NCBI GenBank assembly: GCA_937919925.1
Contig: CALFOT010000076.1
Span: 1 to 64,000 of the forward strand
Direction: 5' to 3'
Length of the DNA: 64,000 nt
From: an uncultured bacterium
Lineage (GTDB): Bacteria > Planctomycetota > UBA1135
Shown: in pieces, positions 55,675 through 64,000 of the stretch
Layout of the letters: each line of letters opens with the position of its first letter
Numbering within the stretch: the stretch's first letter is position 1
Notes under the pieces: generated by a model
The model's database searches: none
Seen by the model: only the letters and a program-made list of their open reading frames with translations
What the model was told of the DNA's origin: nothing
Translations under genes and position numbers: made by a program

Positions 55675-57744
55675 ATGATTAGCCAAATCCTTCTACTTTC
55701 CTTTGCGCAGCTACAGGGCGCCGACGCGCTCTCCACCCCAACTTTTCATTGGGTGGACACTGGTTTTGATCGTGCGCTCTTCCAAATAGAGGATGTCGAT
55801 GCCAGCAGCAGCTTCGCCATGCGTATCAATGATGATTTAGCCAGTAAGGCTGGCGTCATCCCGGCTCCAACCCCAGGCTACCTCTTGTCGTCGACGGTGA
55901 TTGTGGAAACCAAAGAAGTGGCCTCCTTGCAGGCACTAGCGAGCAGCATTACCGAAAGTTGGGTCGAGCCACTGGAAGGCGTTCCAGGTTTTCAGTTGGT
56001 CCACACGAGCTCGGTGCTTGCGGGCCTTGATTTGACTCTCGCCTTGGAGGCTTATTTCGGCGCCGAAGCGGTGTACCTTGATGCGGAGCGCCCATTGGCA
56101 ACGCGCACCGTTCCCTCAGATCCAGGTTTTGGCAATCAATGGCACCTGCGCAATAATCTCAATGTGATTGCCGATGCGAACGTGGAAGGCGCATGGACTG
56201 CTGGCTACACCGGTACTGGCCAAGTCATCGGCATCTTGGATGGTGGAGTGCAACTTTCGCACCCGGATCTCAACAATAACTACAACAGTGCCGCCAGTCG
56301 GACCGGCAGTCAAAGTAGCCACGGTACTTCTTGTGCAGGGGTAGCCGCCGCCGAAGGCAATAACGGCGCTGGGGGTGTAGGCGCGGCTTACGATGCCCAA
56401 TGGTCTAATCTTTATTACGGCAGCAGCTCGACTACGGCCACCAACTTTGGCTGGCGTAACGATCTCAATGACATCAAAACGAATTCTTGGGGCCCAGCAG
56501 ACAACGGCACGATTTCGTACATGACTAGCGCCGAGCGCTCTGCTTTAGAAGGTGCTGTGTTTACCGGTCGCGGCGGTCTGGGCACGGTGTTTACTTGGGC
56601 AGCGGGTAACGGCGGCACGGCCGATCGTGTGGAATACGATCCCTACGCCTCCAGCCGCCTCACTTTGGCGATTGGCGCGATTGGCGATGCCGATGTACGC
56701 GCCTATTACAATGAAACGGGTTCTTCGATGACGGTTGTGGCTCATTCGAGTGGCAATAACCGCGGCATTTACACCACCACCACCGGTAGCAGTTACACCT
56801 CTAGCTTTGGCGGTACTTCGGCGGCGAGTCCACTGGCCGCAGGCGTGGTGGCCTTGATTTTGGATGCAAACCCCGCGCTCACTTGGCGTGATGTGACCGG
56901 TGTTTTGATTGATTCGGCGCGCAAAAATGATGCCGGTAACGGCAACTGGCTGGTCAATGCCACCGGCCGCGATGTGAATATCAACTATGGCTTTGGCGCA
57001 GTGGATGCTGAGGCCGCGGTGCAAACGGCACTGACTTGGGTGAACTATCCAGCAGAATCTTCTGCCACCACTGGGGTGGTCGCTGTCGGTCAAACCATCC
57101 CTGACAACAACACCACTGGCTTGACCCGTACGGTCAACATTCCGACCGACATCACGGTCGAGGCCGTGGAGTTGAAGATGAATATCCTCCACAACTATGT
57201 TGGTGATTTGTACATCAAGTTGACGGCACCGAGTGGTACGGGTTCGATCTTGACGAAGGTGCGTAATGATGGCACGGACAACTACAACAACTTCATTTTT
57301 ACTTCCTTACGGCCTTTCGGCGAATCCTCGTTGGGGGATTGGATCGTAGAAGTTTCGGATCAATCAGCCGGTACCACCGGCACGTGGACCAACTTCACGC
57401 TTTCGGTGTTTGGTCACGATGGTGGTGGCAATGCTCTCACCTTGTCGTCGCCGGTGGTGACGGCCGGCGCAGTAGCGAACTTCAGTGTGACAAACGGTAA
57501 TGCGAGTGCCTCCACTTGGCTTGCCTATTCGTTGACTGGATTAGGAAGTTTCAACGTTGGTCCACTGGGTGTGACTTTGGGCCTTAACAACCCTCAGCAA
57601 ATCGGTTCCATGCAAACCACCAATGCTGCCGGTGCCACGGATTTCCTCATCAGCGTTCCGGCAGGTGCCACTGGCCACGCTTACTGGGTGCAGTCTTTGC
57701 AGGCTGGGAAAGTCAGCAATATCGTCAGCGGTACGGCGCAATAA
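55675..57744 (+). CDS. Secreted subtilisin-like serine protease (S8) with P domain
   Basis: 689 aa. A short signal sequence and a propeptide (about 1-150) precede the S8 domain: Asp189 in GILDGGVQ, His216 in SSHGTSCAGVAAAE, and Ser382 in FGGTSAASPLAAGV. Residues about 465-585 are a proprotein convertase P domain (VEAVELKMNILHNYVGDLYIKL). The last about 100 residues are a beta-sandwich domain also seen in other exported proteins here, possibly a surface-sorting module. It is followed 35 bp later by the fadD gene, which appears to have its own promoter. TAGACC sits 8 nt before the ATG. Confidence 0.92.
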   Translation: MISQILLLSFAQLQGADALSTPTFHWVDTGFDRALFQIEDVDASSSFAMRINDDLASKAGVIPAPTPGYLLSSTVIVETKEVASLQALASSITESWVEPLEGVPGFQLVHTSSVLAGLDLTLALEAYFGAEAVYLDAERPLATRTVPSDPGFGNQWHLRNNLNVIADANVEGAWTAGYTGTGQVIGILDGGVQLSHPDLNNNYNSAASRTGSQSSHGTSCAGVAAAEGNNGAGGVGAAYDAQWSNLYYGSSSTTATNFGWRNDLNDIKTNSWGPADNGTISYMTSAERSALEGAVFTGRGGLGTVFTWAAGNGGTADRVEYDPYASSRLTLAIGAIGDADVRAYYNETGSSMTVVAHSSGNNRGIYTTTTGSSYTSSFGGTSAASPLAAGVVALILDANPALTWRDVTGVLIDSARKNDAGNGNWLVNATGRDVNINYGFGAVDAEAAVQTALTWVNYPAESSATTGVVAVGQTIPDNNTTGLTRTVNIPTDITVEAVELKMNILHNYVGDLYIKLTAPSGTGSILTKVRNDGTDNYNNFIFTSLRPFGESSLGDWIVEVSDQSAGTTGTWTNFTLSVFGHDGGGNALTLSSPVVTAGAVANFSVTNGNASASTWLAYSLTGLGSFNVGPLGVTLGLNNPQQIGSMQTTNAAGATDFLISVPAGATGHAYWVQSLQAGKVSNIVSGTAQ

Positions 57745-57768
57745 GACCCCAGTTGGGCAGGGAGCGGC

Positions 57769-57774
57769 TATGCT
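57769..57774 (+). promoter_or_regulatory. -10 hexamer for a leaderless fadD transcript
   Basis: TATGCT ends 5 nt before ATG 57780. It supports that ATG over the one at 57753, which lies upstream of the hexamer. Confidence 0.45.
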
Positions 57775-57779
57775 TTGGC

Positions 57780-59492
57780 ATGGGTGAATTCCTCTGGCAT
57801 AAGTCGTACGAAAAAGGCGTCCCGACCTCGATCGAGTTCGAAGAAATACCAATTGGCGAATACTTAGATCGCACGGTGAAAGAGTTTGGCAGTCACACCG
57901 CGTTGGTGTTTATGAATTGCCAACTGACTTACACTCAGCTGAAAGAGGAAGTCGATCGGTTCGCCACCGCACTCGCCGGACTCGGTGTGGTGAAGGGCAC
58001 CCGCGTTGCGGTGCAGGCACCGAATATTCCACAGTGCGCAATCGCTTACTTGGCCATCCAGCGCCTGGGGGCGCAAGCGGTCATGACGAATCCGCTTTAC
58101 ATGCCGCGCGAAATCATTCATCAATGGAATGATGCCTCAGTGGAAGTTGCCATCACCATGGATTTTTTGTGGGATCAGAAGGTGCGCGCCATCCGCGATA
58201 AAGTTGGTGTACGGGAGTACATCATTGCTTCGATTCCAGAGTACTTAAAGTTCCCGCTGAACTATTTGGCACCACTGAAACTGAAGCGTGAAAACCCACC
58301 ACTGGTGGCGAAAGTAGCCATGGAAGCTGGCGTGCATCTGTTTCGCAAGTTGCTGAAATCGTCGGCTGCAACACCCCCGAAAGTCCATGTTGGGATGGAT
58401 GATATTGCTGTCATTCAATATACCGGTGGCACCACAGGCTTATCGAAGGGCGCCATGCTTTCGCAACGCAACCTTAGTTGCAACGTGCAACAAGTGCGTG
58501 CGTGGTTTTTGGGATTGGAGCCAGGCGGCGAAGTCCTTCTTGCGGTGTTGCCGTTCTTCCATATTTTCGGTTTGACGGTTTGCCTGACTTGGCCAGTCAC
58601 TGTGGGCGCGGCCATGGTGCTGCAACCAAATCCACGTGATATCCCTGGGTTGATTAAGAACATCACCAAGTTCAAGGTTACGTTGTTTCCAGCTCTGCCA
58701 GCCTTATTCAACGCCATCAACAACTTTCCCAATGTTGAGACCTTGGATCTTTCTTCGGTGAAGCGCTGCTTCTCCGGTTCGGCACCACTGCCCGAAGACG
58801 TACAGAATCGTTTCGAGAAGTTAACCAATTCCATCATCGTGGAAGGGTTCGGTCTTACCGAAACTTCTCCGGTGGTCACTTGTAATCCGGTCAACGGAAA
58901 GCGCAAGATTGGCCACATTGGTGTTCCGGTAGCGAACACGGAGGTGTGCATTGTGGATTCAGACTCAGGCTTGCCGGAGTTGAAGATTGGCGAAGTTGGC
59001 GAGTTGATTGTCAAAGGCCCGCAGGTCATGGTTGGTTATCTCAACCGTGAGCAAGAAACCGCCAACATGATTCGCAACGGCTGGCTCTACACTGGCGATC
59101 TTGCGGTCATGGATCAAGAAGGCTATTTCAGGATTGTTGGCCGCAAGAAAGATATGATTATTGCATCAGGCTATAACATTTTCCCCGATGAAATCGATCG
59201 CGTCCTGATGGCGCACGACAAAATCTTCGAGTCTTGCACCATTGGCATTCCGGACGATAAGCGTGGTGAAACGGTCAAGTCTTTTATCGTGATGCAGCCA
59301 GGCGAAGTCATGGATGAGGAAGAGCTGAGAGCTTGGTGTGCATCGGAACTCGCTGCTTACAAAGTGCCGCAGTACTGGGAGTTCCGCAAGGAGCTACCCA
59401 AAACAGCCATGATGAAGATGCTACGCAAAGACTTGCGCGACGAAGAAATTGCCAAGCAGAAGGCCGCCAAGCAAAAAGCTTCCGATGCATAA
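57780..59492 (+). CDS. fadD: Long-chain fatty acid--CoA ligase (AMP-binding)
   Basis: 570 aa from the ATG at 57780. The AMP-binding P-loop-like motif is YTGGTTGLSKGAMLSQRNL, followed by the GFGLTETSPV A5 motif, the YTGDLAVMDQEGYFRIVGRKKDMI A7/A8 hinge, and the C-terminal catalytic lysine in LPKTAMMKMLRKDLR. Length and motifs fit FadD, which activates fatty acids to acyl-CoA at the membrane. The next gene, an HSDL2-like dehydrogenase, overlaps by 8 bp, suggesting joint work on fatty acids. Confidence 0.93.
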   Translation: MGEFLWHKSYEKGVPTSIEFEEIPIGEYLDRTVKEFGSHTALVFMNCQLTYTQLKEEVDRFATALAGLGVVKGTRVAVQAPNIPQCAIAYLAIQRLGAQAVMTNPLYMPREIIHQWNDASVEVAITMDFLWDQKVRAIRDKVGVREYIIASIPEYLKFPLNYLAPLKLKRENPPLVAKVAMEAGVHLFRKLLKSSAATPPKVHVGMDDIAVIQYTGGTTGLSKGAMLSQRNLSCNVQQVRAWFLGLEPGGEVLLAVLPFFHIFGLTVCLTWPVTVGAAMVLQPNPRDIPGLIKNITKFKVTLFPALPALFNAINNFPNVETLDLSSVKRCFSGSAPLPEDVQNRFEKLTNSIIVEGFGLTETSPVVTCNPVNGKRKIGHIGVPVANTEVCIVDSDSGLPELKIGEVGELIVKGPQVMVGYLNREQETANMIRNGWLYTGDLAVMDQEGYFRIVGRKKDMIIASGYNIFPDEIDRVLMAHDKIFESCTIGIPDDKRGETVKSFIVMQPGEVMDEEELRAWCASELAAYKVPQYWEFRKELPKTAMMKMLRKDLRDEEIAKQKAAKQKASDA

Positions 59493-60345
59493 GCCTCCCT
59501 TTGTGGTCCCCGATTTGAGCGGACAGGTTGCGGTGATTACTGGAGCAAGTCGCGGCATCGGTAAAAATATTGCGCTCGCTTTAGCACGGGCGGGTGCGGA
59601 TATCGTCATTGCGGCGAAGAGCGAAAAATCACGCGATTTGTTGCCAGGCAGCATTTATGACACCGCCGCCGAGGTGGAAGCACTAGGACGCCAGGCCTTG
59701 GCGGTGAAAACGAATGTGCGTAACGCCGAGGAAGTGGAAGCGATGGTCGCAGCGGCGTTAGATCGTTTTGGACGTATCGATATTTTGATCAACAATGCTG
59801 GGGCGCTGCACTGGAAGGGTGTAGCCGAAACCCCGCCCAAACGATTTGATTTGATGATGGAGGTCAATGCACGTGCAGCTCACCTCACGGCGCATTTTGT
59901 GTTGCCGCAGATGATTGCGCGGGGCACGGGGTGTATCGTGCAAATGTCACCACCTTTGGATTTGAGCATGTTGCCAGGGAAAACTGGTTATTGCATGTCC
60001 AAGTTCGGCATGAGTTTGCTGGCTATGGGCATTGCCGGAGAAGTCGCAGACAGTGAGATCCGTTCTTGTGCCTTGTGGCCGGCAACCGCGATTGAATCAC
60101 AAGCCACCATCAATCATGGCCTGGGTGGACCGGCTCAATGGCGTCGTGCTGATATCTTGGCTGATGCCATGTTGGCGATTTTGCAGGTGCCGCGTGCGCA
60201 AATCCATGGTCGCTGCTTGTTGGACGAAGAAGTTTTGGAAATGGTAGGTGTGACGGATTTCGAGCCTTACAACTGCGTCGCAGGCGGCAAGCCGCTACGC
60301 ATTGTGGGTCCGGGCGGGGTACAGTCTCGGCTCTGGCAGAGCTGA
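59485..60345 (+). CDS. HSDL2-like short-chain dehydrogenase/reductase
   Basis: 286 aa from ATG 59485, which overlaps the fadD stop by 8 bp; the longer frame within fadD is rejected. Cofactor motif TGASRGIG, NNAG motif LINNAGALHW, catalytic Ser in QMSPPLDLS, and YxxxK in GYCMSKFGMS. The sequences IVIAAKSEKSRDLLPGSIYD, MSPPLDL and LWPATAIESQA closely follow the mitochondrial/peroxisomal HSDL2 group, implicated in fatty acid metabolism. The SCP2 sterol-carrier domain of animal HSDL2 is absent. The exact substrate is unknown. Confidence 0.9.
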   Translation: MHKPPFVVPDLSGQVAVITGASRGIGKNIALALARAGADIVIAAKSEKSRDLLPGSIYDTAAEVEALGRQALAVKTNVRNAEEVEAMVAAALDRFGRIDILINNAGALHWKGVAETPPKRFDLMMEVNARAAHLTAHFVLPQMIARGTGCIVQMSPPLDLSMLPGKTGYCMSKFGMSLLAMGIAGEVADSEIRSCALWPATAIESQATINHGLGGPAQWRRADILADAMLAILQVPRAQIHGRCLLDEEVLEMVGVTDFEPYNCVAGGKPLRIVGPGGVQSRLWQS

Positions 60346-62413
60346 ACCTCCGCTTCCCACCTTGCCGCGCCTTCTCGCTCCACTTAGCTGGCTTAACCAG
60401 TACCTCAAGCAATCGACCACCGTGTATATGGTGTTGGTCGCTTCGCTGATTGGACTGCTCGGTGGTTATGCTGCAGTTGGTTTTCGCGTGCTTATCCAGT
60501 ATTTACAGCAACTCATGTGGAGGTCCCCAGAGTTGTCCAGTGAGCATTTCAGCTTGCTAGAGTGGCTCTATACTTTGCCTTGGTATTGGCTAGTCTTGGT
60601 GCCTACAGCAGGTGGTTTCCTTGTAGGGTTGTTGGTGTATTACGGTGCCCCGGAAGCCAAGGGGCATGGTGTCCCGGAGGTGATGCAAGCTGTTGCCGTG
60701 GCGCACGGCCGCATCCGCGCGCGCGTGGTCGCCATCAAGGCACTAGCATCGAGTATTTGTATTGCTTCTGGAGGTTCTGTTGGACGGGAAGGTCCGATTG
60801 TTCAGATTGGTTCGGCAATTGGCTCGAGCTGCGGTCAATTTCTAGGGCTTGGTCCGCGGCGGATGCGTACTTTGGTGGGTTGCGGTGCAGCTGCTGGCAT
60901 TGCGGCCACCTTCAATGCGCCGGTAGCTGGTGCGTTGTTTGCAGTCGAGGTGATTCTTGGGGATTTCGGTGTTCCGCAATTTTCGCCAATCGTAATTTCG
61001 TCGGTGGTGGCAACAGTCGTTTCACGCCATTTCCTCGGCGATTTCCCGGCGTTCGAGATTCCACACTATTCGATGCATCATCCGGCAGAGCTTCTCGCTT
61101 ATGGAGTACTCGGATTGCTCGCTGGTTTAGTGGCGATTGTCTTTACCCGCAGCGTCCATTCCGCGGAAGGACTCGGCGAGCGTTTGCGTATTTATCCGCC
61201 GTTCAAAACCATGATTGGTGGTTTGCTGATTGGCCTCATCGCTTTGCGCGTGCCAGAAATTATGGGGGTTGGTTATGAAGCGATGAACCAAGCACTTGTA
61301 GGCGAGAACTCTGGTCTTGGCTTACTGATGTTGCTAATTGTTGCAAAGATAATTGCAGTCAGCATCACGCTTGGATCGGGCGGTTCCGGTGGTATTTTCG
61401 CGCCGTCGTTATTTCTTGGTGCAATGCTCGGTGGTGCAGTGGGGGTGGGGGTGCAGCATTTTTTCCCGGATTCTGCGCCGGCAGGAGCTTATGCGTTGGT
61501 GGGCATGGGAGCGCTGGTGGCTTCCACGACTCATGCGCCCATCACCGCCATAATGATTTTGTTCGAGCTCACGACCGATTACAAAATCATTTTACCTTTG
61601 ATGATTTCCAGCATCATCGGCACTTTGGTGATGACGCGCTTGCATGGCGATTCCATCTACAGCATCAAGTTACGCGGGCGGGGCATCAAAATCCGTCGTG
61701 GCCAAGACTTGAATCTGCTACGTAATATTAAGGTCCGAGAAGTTCTGCGTGAGGACCCGCTGACGGTTTTGCCGAATGAGCGTTTGTCTGGCATGTTGCG
61801 CCGCTTGTACCGAGGCTCCGAAACTAGCCTGTATGTGGTGGATGAAGATGGCGTCTATCACGGCGTGGTGGCGTTGAATGCTTTGCGGCCAATCCTTGAA
61901 GACGCCGCGTCGCTGAGTAACTTGTTGCTGGCGAGCGATACCGCCAATGTTGATTGGCCAACGGTCACGGCGAACGAAACGCTGGATCAAGTCCTGAAAA
62001 TTCTGGATGCTGGTTATCGTGACGTCTTGCCGGTTTTAGATGGTGAGCGCTTAATTGGCGTGGTGCACTTAGAAGATGTGCTGGAACGCTACCGGATGGA
62101 GTTGTTCAAGAACCAGATGGTGGAAGGCTTGGCCGAAAGTATGCCCGCTTCCGACCATCGTCAAGATCGTCATCGCGTGGGTAATTTCTTGATGGCGGAA
62201 GTCGATGTGCCTCCGACTTTAGCGGGCCGTACCATCGCCGAAATGGCGGTCCGGCAACGTTATGGCGTCAATGTGTTGCTGGTGCGCACCGAAGGGGTGA
62301 AGGGTGAATTTAGTTCCCCGCACCAACCGGATGCGGATTATCGTGCCAGCATCGGTGATCGCTTGGTGGTTTTCGGCCCTGAGGCTTCTATCGATCGGAT
62401 GCAGGATTCTTAG
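60302..62413 (+). CDS. CLC-type chloride channel/transporter with CBS and TrkA-C domains
   Basis: Up to 703 aa. The start is unclear: the TTG at 60302 overlaps the SDR gene, and a TTG at 60362 would avoid that. The CLC filter motifs are GHGVPEVMQ (for GSGIP), SVGREGPIVQIG with the gating Glu, and GSGGSGGIFAPSLFLGA. Ten or more helices fill residues about 40-440. Two CBS domains follow (VREVLREDPLTVLPNERL, then a second near 570), and a TrkA-C/RCK-C domain ends the protein. CBS and RCK-C regions suggest control by nucleotides or ions. It moves chloride, probably with proton exchange given the conserved glutamates. Confidence 0.9.
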   Translation: MWVRAGYSLGSGRAEPPLPTLPRLLAPLSWLNQYLKQSTTVYMVLVASLIGLLGGYAAVGFRVLIQYLQQLMWRSPELSSEHFSLLEWLYTLPWYWLVLVPTAGGFLVGLLVYYGAPEAKGHGVPEVMQAVAVAHGRIRARVVAIKALASSICIASGGSVGREGPIVQIGSAIGSSCGQFLGLGPRRMRTLVGCGAAAGIAATFNAPVAGALFAVEVILGDFGVPQFSPIVISSVVATVVSRHFLGDFPAFEIPHYSMHHPAELLAYGVLGLLAGLVAIVFTRSVHSAEGLGERLRIYPPFKTMIGGLLIGLIALRVPEIMGVGYEAMNQALVGENSGLGLLMLLIVAKIIAVSITLGSGGSGGIFAPSLFLGAMLGGAVGVGVQHFFPDSAPAGAYALVGMGALVASTTHAPITAIMILFELTTDYKIILPLMISSIIGTLVMTRLHGDSIYSIKLRGRGIKIRRGQDLNLLRNIKVREVLREDPLTVLPNERLSGMLRRLYRGSETSLYVVDEDGVYHGVVALNALRPILEDAASLSNLLLASDTANVDWPTVTANETLDQVLKILDAGYRDVLPVLDGERLIGVVHLEDVLERYRMELFKNQMVEGLAESMPASDHRQDRHRVGNFLMAEVDVPPTLAGRTIAEMAVRQRYGVNVLLVRTEGVKGEFSSPHQPDADYRASIGDRLVVFGPEASIDRMQDS

Positions 62414-62425
62414 GGAAGCTCTGAT

Positions 62426-63277
62426 CTATTCTGTTGCACGCGTAGCTTGTGCAGCAGCCGCTGCGGCTTCTGCGCGCGCGTAGTCTGCTAGCGTTGGGGT
62501 ATCGGGCGCTGCTGGTAAATACTTTAAAAACGTTTTGCGTAGCTCTACTGCTTGTGCGCGCAAATCGCCGCGGGTCCAGTTGCTGGTTTCCAGCGGGGCG
62601 AGGAAATCCACTCGAATGGTGCCGGAGCGAATAATCTTACTGCCCATACGATTGATTTCTCCAGCGCCACGCATGATGCATGGGATCATCGGTGCACCAG
62701 TTTGTTTGGCAAGGTGAAAGGCGCCCATTTTGAACTCCTGCAAACCACCGCGCCGCGAACGCGTGCCTTCTGGAGCGATCCAAATCGACAAACCTGTTGC
62801 GCGAATTTTATCGGCGGCTTCGGCCATGCTTTTCACCGACGCGCGGTGATCGCTGCGGTCCACCGGAATGAACCCAATCATGCGCATGACATGCCCCATC
62901 AACGGAATCTTGCCGAGTTCCTTTTTGTAAATCATGGTGCCGTGATCGGTCCATGCCGCACTGTAGACAAATAAGTCGACGATGCTCACGTGGTTAATCG
63001 CGAGGATTTTCGCGCCTTCTAGATCGCGGTTTTCCGTCCCATGCAGTTCCAGCTTGATGCCGAAAATTTTCAGTAAGCCGCGACCCCAAGAGCGGGTAAT
63101 GCGCGTGCGATGTTTTTCGAAGTAACGCGGCGTGAATGTCATTGTGGCAATCATCCACGGCAAGTTCAGCATACACCACAACACTCCAACGGGTATACAT
63201 AAGACCGCGCGCAAAGTACTGCCCGTGCGCGGCGGTTGCCAATTAAGCGGCGCAGCGCCAGAGGTGGAATCACTCAT
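62426..63277 (-). CDS. plsC: 1-acyl-sn-glycerol-3-phosphate acyltransferase
   Basis: 283 aa from the ATG at 63275-63277. A membrane segment (about 22-45) precedes the acyltransferase domain. Motif I is NHVSIVD (HX4D catalytic dyad), motif II is in GFIPVDRSD, and motif III is IAPEGTRSRRGG. PlsC acylates lysophosphatidic acid to phosphatidic acid in phospholipid synthesis. The C-terminus is Ala-rich and probably disordered. It lies 18 bp after the SUI1 gene on the same strand, and converges with the CLC gene 12 bp away. Confidence 0.9.
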   Translation of the reverse strand: MSDSTSGAAPLNWQPPRTGSTLRAVLCIPVGVLWCMLNLPWMIATMTFTPRYFEKHRTRITRSWGRGLLKIFGIKLELHGTENRDLEGAKILAINHVSIVDLFVYSAAWTDHGTMIYKKELGKIPLMGHVMRMIGFIPVDRSDHRASVKSMAEAADKIRATGLSIWIAPEGTRSRRGGLQEFKMGAFHLAKQTGAPMIPCIMRGAGEINRMGSKIIRSGTIRVDFLAPLETSNWTRGDLRAQAVELRKTFLKYLPAAPDTPTLADYARAEAAAAAAQATRATE

Positions 63278-63295
63278 CAAAAAAAGAAACTAGCC

Positions 63296-63637
63296 CTATT
63301 CGCGTTGACCGCGAACCTTAATCTCTTGTTTCTCGAACCAGCGCGTGAGTTGTGCACGACGATCTCCTTGCACCACGAGCAAGCCATTTTCATCCACCGT
63401 GCCGCCGGTACCAAATGCCTTTTTGATATACCCCAGGAATTCTTCCGCACGAGTTTCTGGAATATCACGCACGGTGGTCACCACTTTGCTGCCACCACGG
63501 CGCTCATAGCCCAGAACGACCATGGTGAATGGCTTACCGGTTTCCGGATCAAGCTCGGTGCCTTCAGCATCGAAATTGCCGGTACCCTCGACGCCAAGGT
63601 CGGAGAAAATTTTACGGAAGGGATTGTCGTCACCCAT
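63296..63637 (-). CDS. SUI1-domain protein (eIF1/YciH-like)
   Basis: 113 aa from the second ATG (63635-63637). A first ATG at 63646 overlaps a TAGAAT hexamer that ends 7 nt before the second, so the shorter form is preferred as a leaderless start. The core is an SUI1 domain: ERRGGSKVVTTVRDIPE and KKAFGTGGTVDENGLLVVQGD. Bacterial YciH is a homologue of eukaryotic eIF1 that can influence start-codon selection. This is of interest given the many leaderless starts here, though no link is shown. It is followed by plsC in the same direction. Confidence 0.88.
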   Translation of the reverse strand: MGDDNPFRKIFSDLGVEGTGNFDAEGTELDPETGKPFTMVVLGYERRGGSKVVTTVRDIPETRAEEFLGYIKKAFGTGGTVDENGLLVVQGDRRAQLTRWFEKQEIKVRGQRE

Positions 63638-63644
63638 GCCCTTC

Positions 63645-63672
63645 ATTCTAAACCAAGCCGCGCGGATAGGAT
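63645..63672. promoter_or_regulatory. Interlocked divergent promoters of the SUI1 and hldD genes
   Basis: TAGAAT on the minus strand (63650-63645) and TAGGAT on the plus strand (63667-63672) each lie 6-7 nt before their start codons (63637 and 63679). With only 41 bp between starts, each -35 region must overlap the other's -10. Confidence 0.45.
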
Positions 63673-63678
63673 ACTGCC

Positions 63679-64000
63679 ATGATTGTGGTCACTGGGGGGG
63701 CGGGTTTCATCGGCAGTAACCTACTCGCGGCTTTGGAGAGTCGCGGGGAGCTGGTCGTCGTTGATCATCTCGGAGATGGTGATATGTGGCGAAATATCGC
63801 CAAGCGCGAGTTAGCAGATGTCATCCATCCCGATGATTTTCACGATTGGCTGAAAGGTCGTAGCTCCGAGCAAATCCAGGCTATCTTCCACATGGGCGCG
63901 ATTTCCTCGACCACCGAAACCGATGTTGATCTCATTGTGGAGAACAACGTCCGCCTGAGCTTGGATTTGTTCCGCTGGTGCGCGCAGGAAAAAGTGCGCT
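63679..64000 (+). CDS. hldD: ADP-L-glycero-D-manno-heptose 6-epimerase, N-terminal part (cut by window end)
   Basis: 107 codons from ATG 63679 to the window edge. The start MIVVTGGAGFIGSNLLAAL is the NAD(P)-binding motif of extended SDR epimerases. The following VVDHLGDGDMWRNIAKREL and AIFHMGAISSTTETD segments match HldD/RfaD specifically. The enzyme converts ADP-D-glycero- to ADP-L-glycero-manno-heptose for the LPS inner core, supporting an outer membrane with LPS. It has a leaderless-type -10 6 nt upstream. Confidence 0.85.
   Translation, partial: MIVVTGGAGFIGSNLLAALESRGELVVVDHLGDGDMWRNIAKRELADVIHPDDFHDWLKGRSSEQIQAIFHMGAISSTTETDVDLIVENNVRLSLDLFRWCAQEKVR

Overview
The window reads like a chromosomal segment of a diderm bacterium of the Planctomycetota or a close PVC relative. 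Evidence: the DUF1549/DUF1553 cytochrome protein followed by a Tat-exported DUF1501 protein (6810-12029), FG-GAP, kelch, NHL and BNR propeller lipoproteins, a sulfatase, a DUF1080-like lipoprotein, and the start of an ADP-heptose epimerase gene (hldD) that implies LPS. Coding density is very high, no rRNA, tRNA, CRISPR or insertion sequence was recognised, and no base-composition break stands out. No gene-free stretch exceeds about 250 bases.

Layout. 1-5059: end-truncated FG-GAP lipoprotein plus a Gfo/Idh/MocA oxidoreductase, a secreted kelch protein, and a membrane-anchored FGE-like protein. 5153-13702: secreted S10 carboxypeptidase, then the PSCyt1/DUF1549/DUF1553 - DUF1501 - DUF2231/cytochrome/LRR/YHS cluster. 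13733-23575: small receiver protein, DUF1801, NHL lipoprotein, DUF454, DUF885 peptidase, an EAL-CZB (zinc-sensing c-di-GMP phosphodiesterase) protein, a BNR propeller lipoprotein, then cyoE-sco1 for haem-copper oxidase assembly. 23550-31445: a receiver-PEP-synthase-like protein, NADP glutamate dehydrogenase, a DUF4136-like lipoprotein and a HEAT-repeat protein.

The centre of the window (31458-45711, minus strand) is one tightly overlapping transcription unit of eleven genes: korA-korB-(unknown 333-aa protein)-rnfB-por(nifJ-like, 1686 aa)-rnfC-rnfD-rnfG-rnfE-rnfA-(71-aa Cys-rich membrane protein). It joins 2-oxoglutarate and pyruvate oxidation to a ferredoxin-dependent Rnf ion pump in one operon, with the pyruvate enzyme inserted between rnfB and rnfC. 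Two genes in it have no recognised name and are the best candidates for new components: the 333-aa protein, and the Cys-rich protein that resembles the NqrM maturation factor of Na+-NQR.

45853-64000: DUF1080-like lipoprotein and sulfatase, class I fumarase, a small lipoprotein and a C25-like surface protein, AlkC-like DNA glycosylase, secreted propeller protein, GGQ release-factor-like protein, subtilisin with P domain, fadD - HSDL2-like SDR - CLC channel, PlsC acyltransferase, SUI1 protein, and truncated hldD. Together cyoE/sco1, fumarase, GDH, KOR/POR and Rnf suggest an organism with both respiratory and ferredoxin-based anaerobic metabolism.

A recurring regulatory feature is a TANNNT hexamer ending 5-8 nt before the start codon, usually without a Shine-Dalgarno sequence. 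This looks like leaderless transcription and helped choose several start codons. Starts were moved downstream from the longest open frame wherever the extension overlapped a neighbour or lacked family similarity. Domain assignments were made by eye from translated sequence, without database searches.
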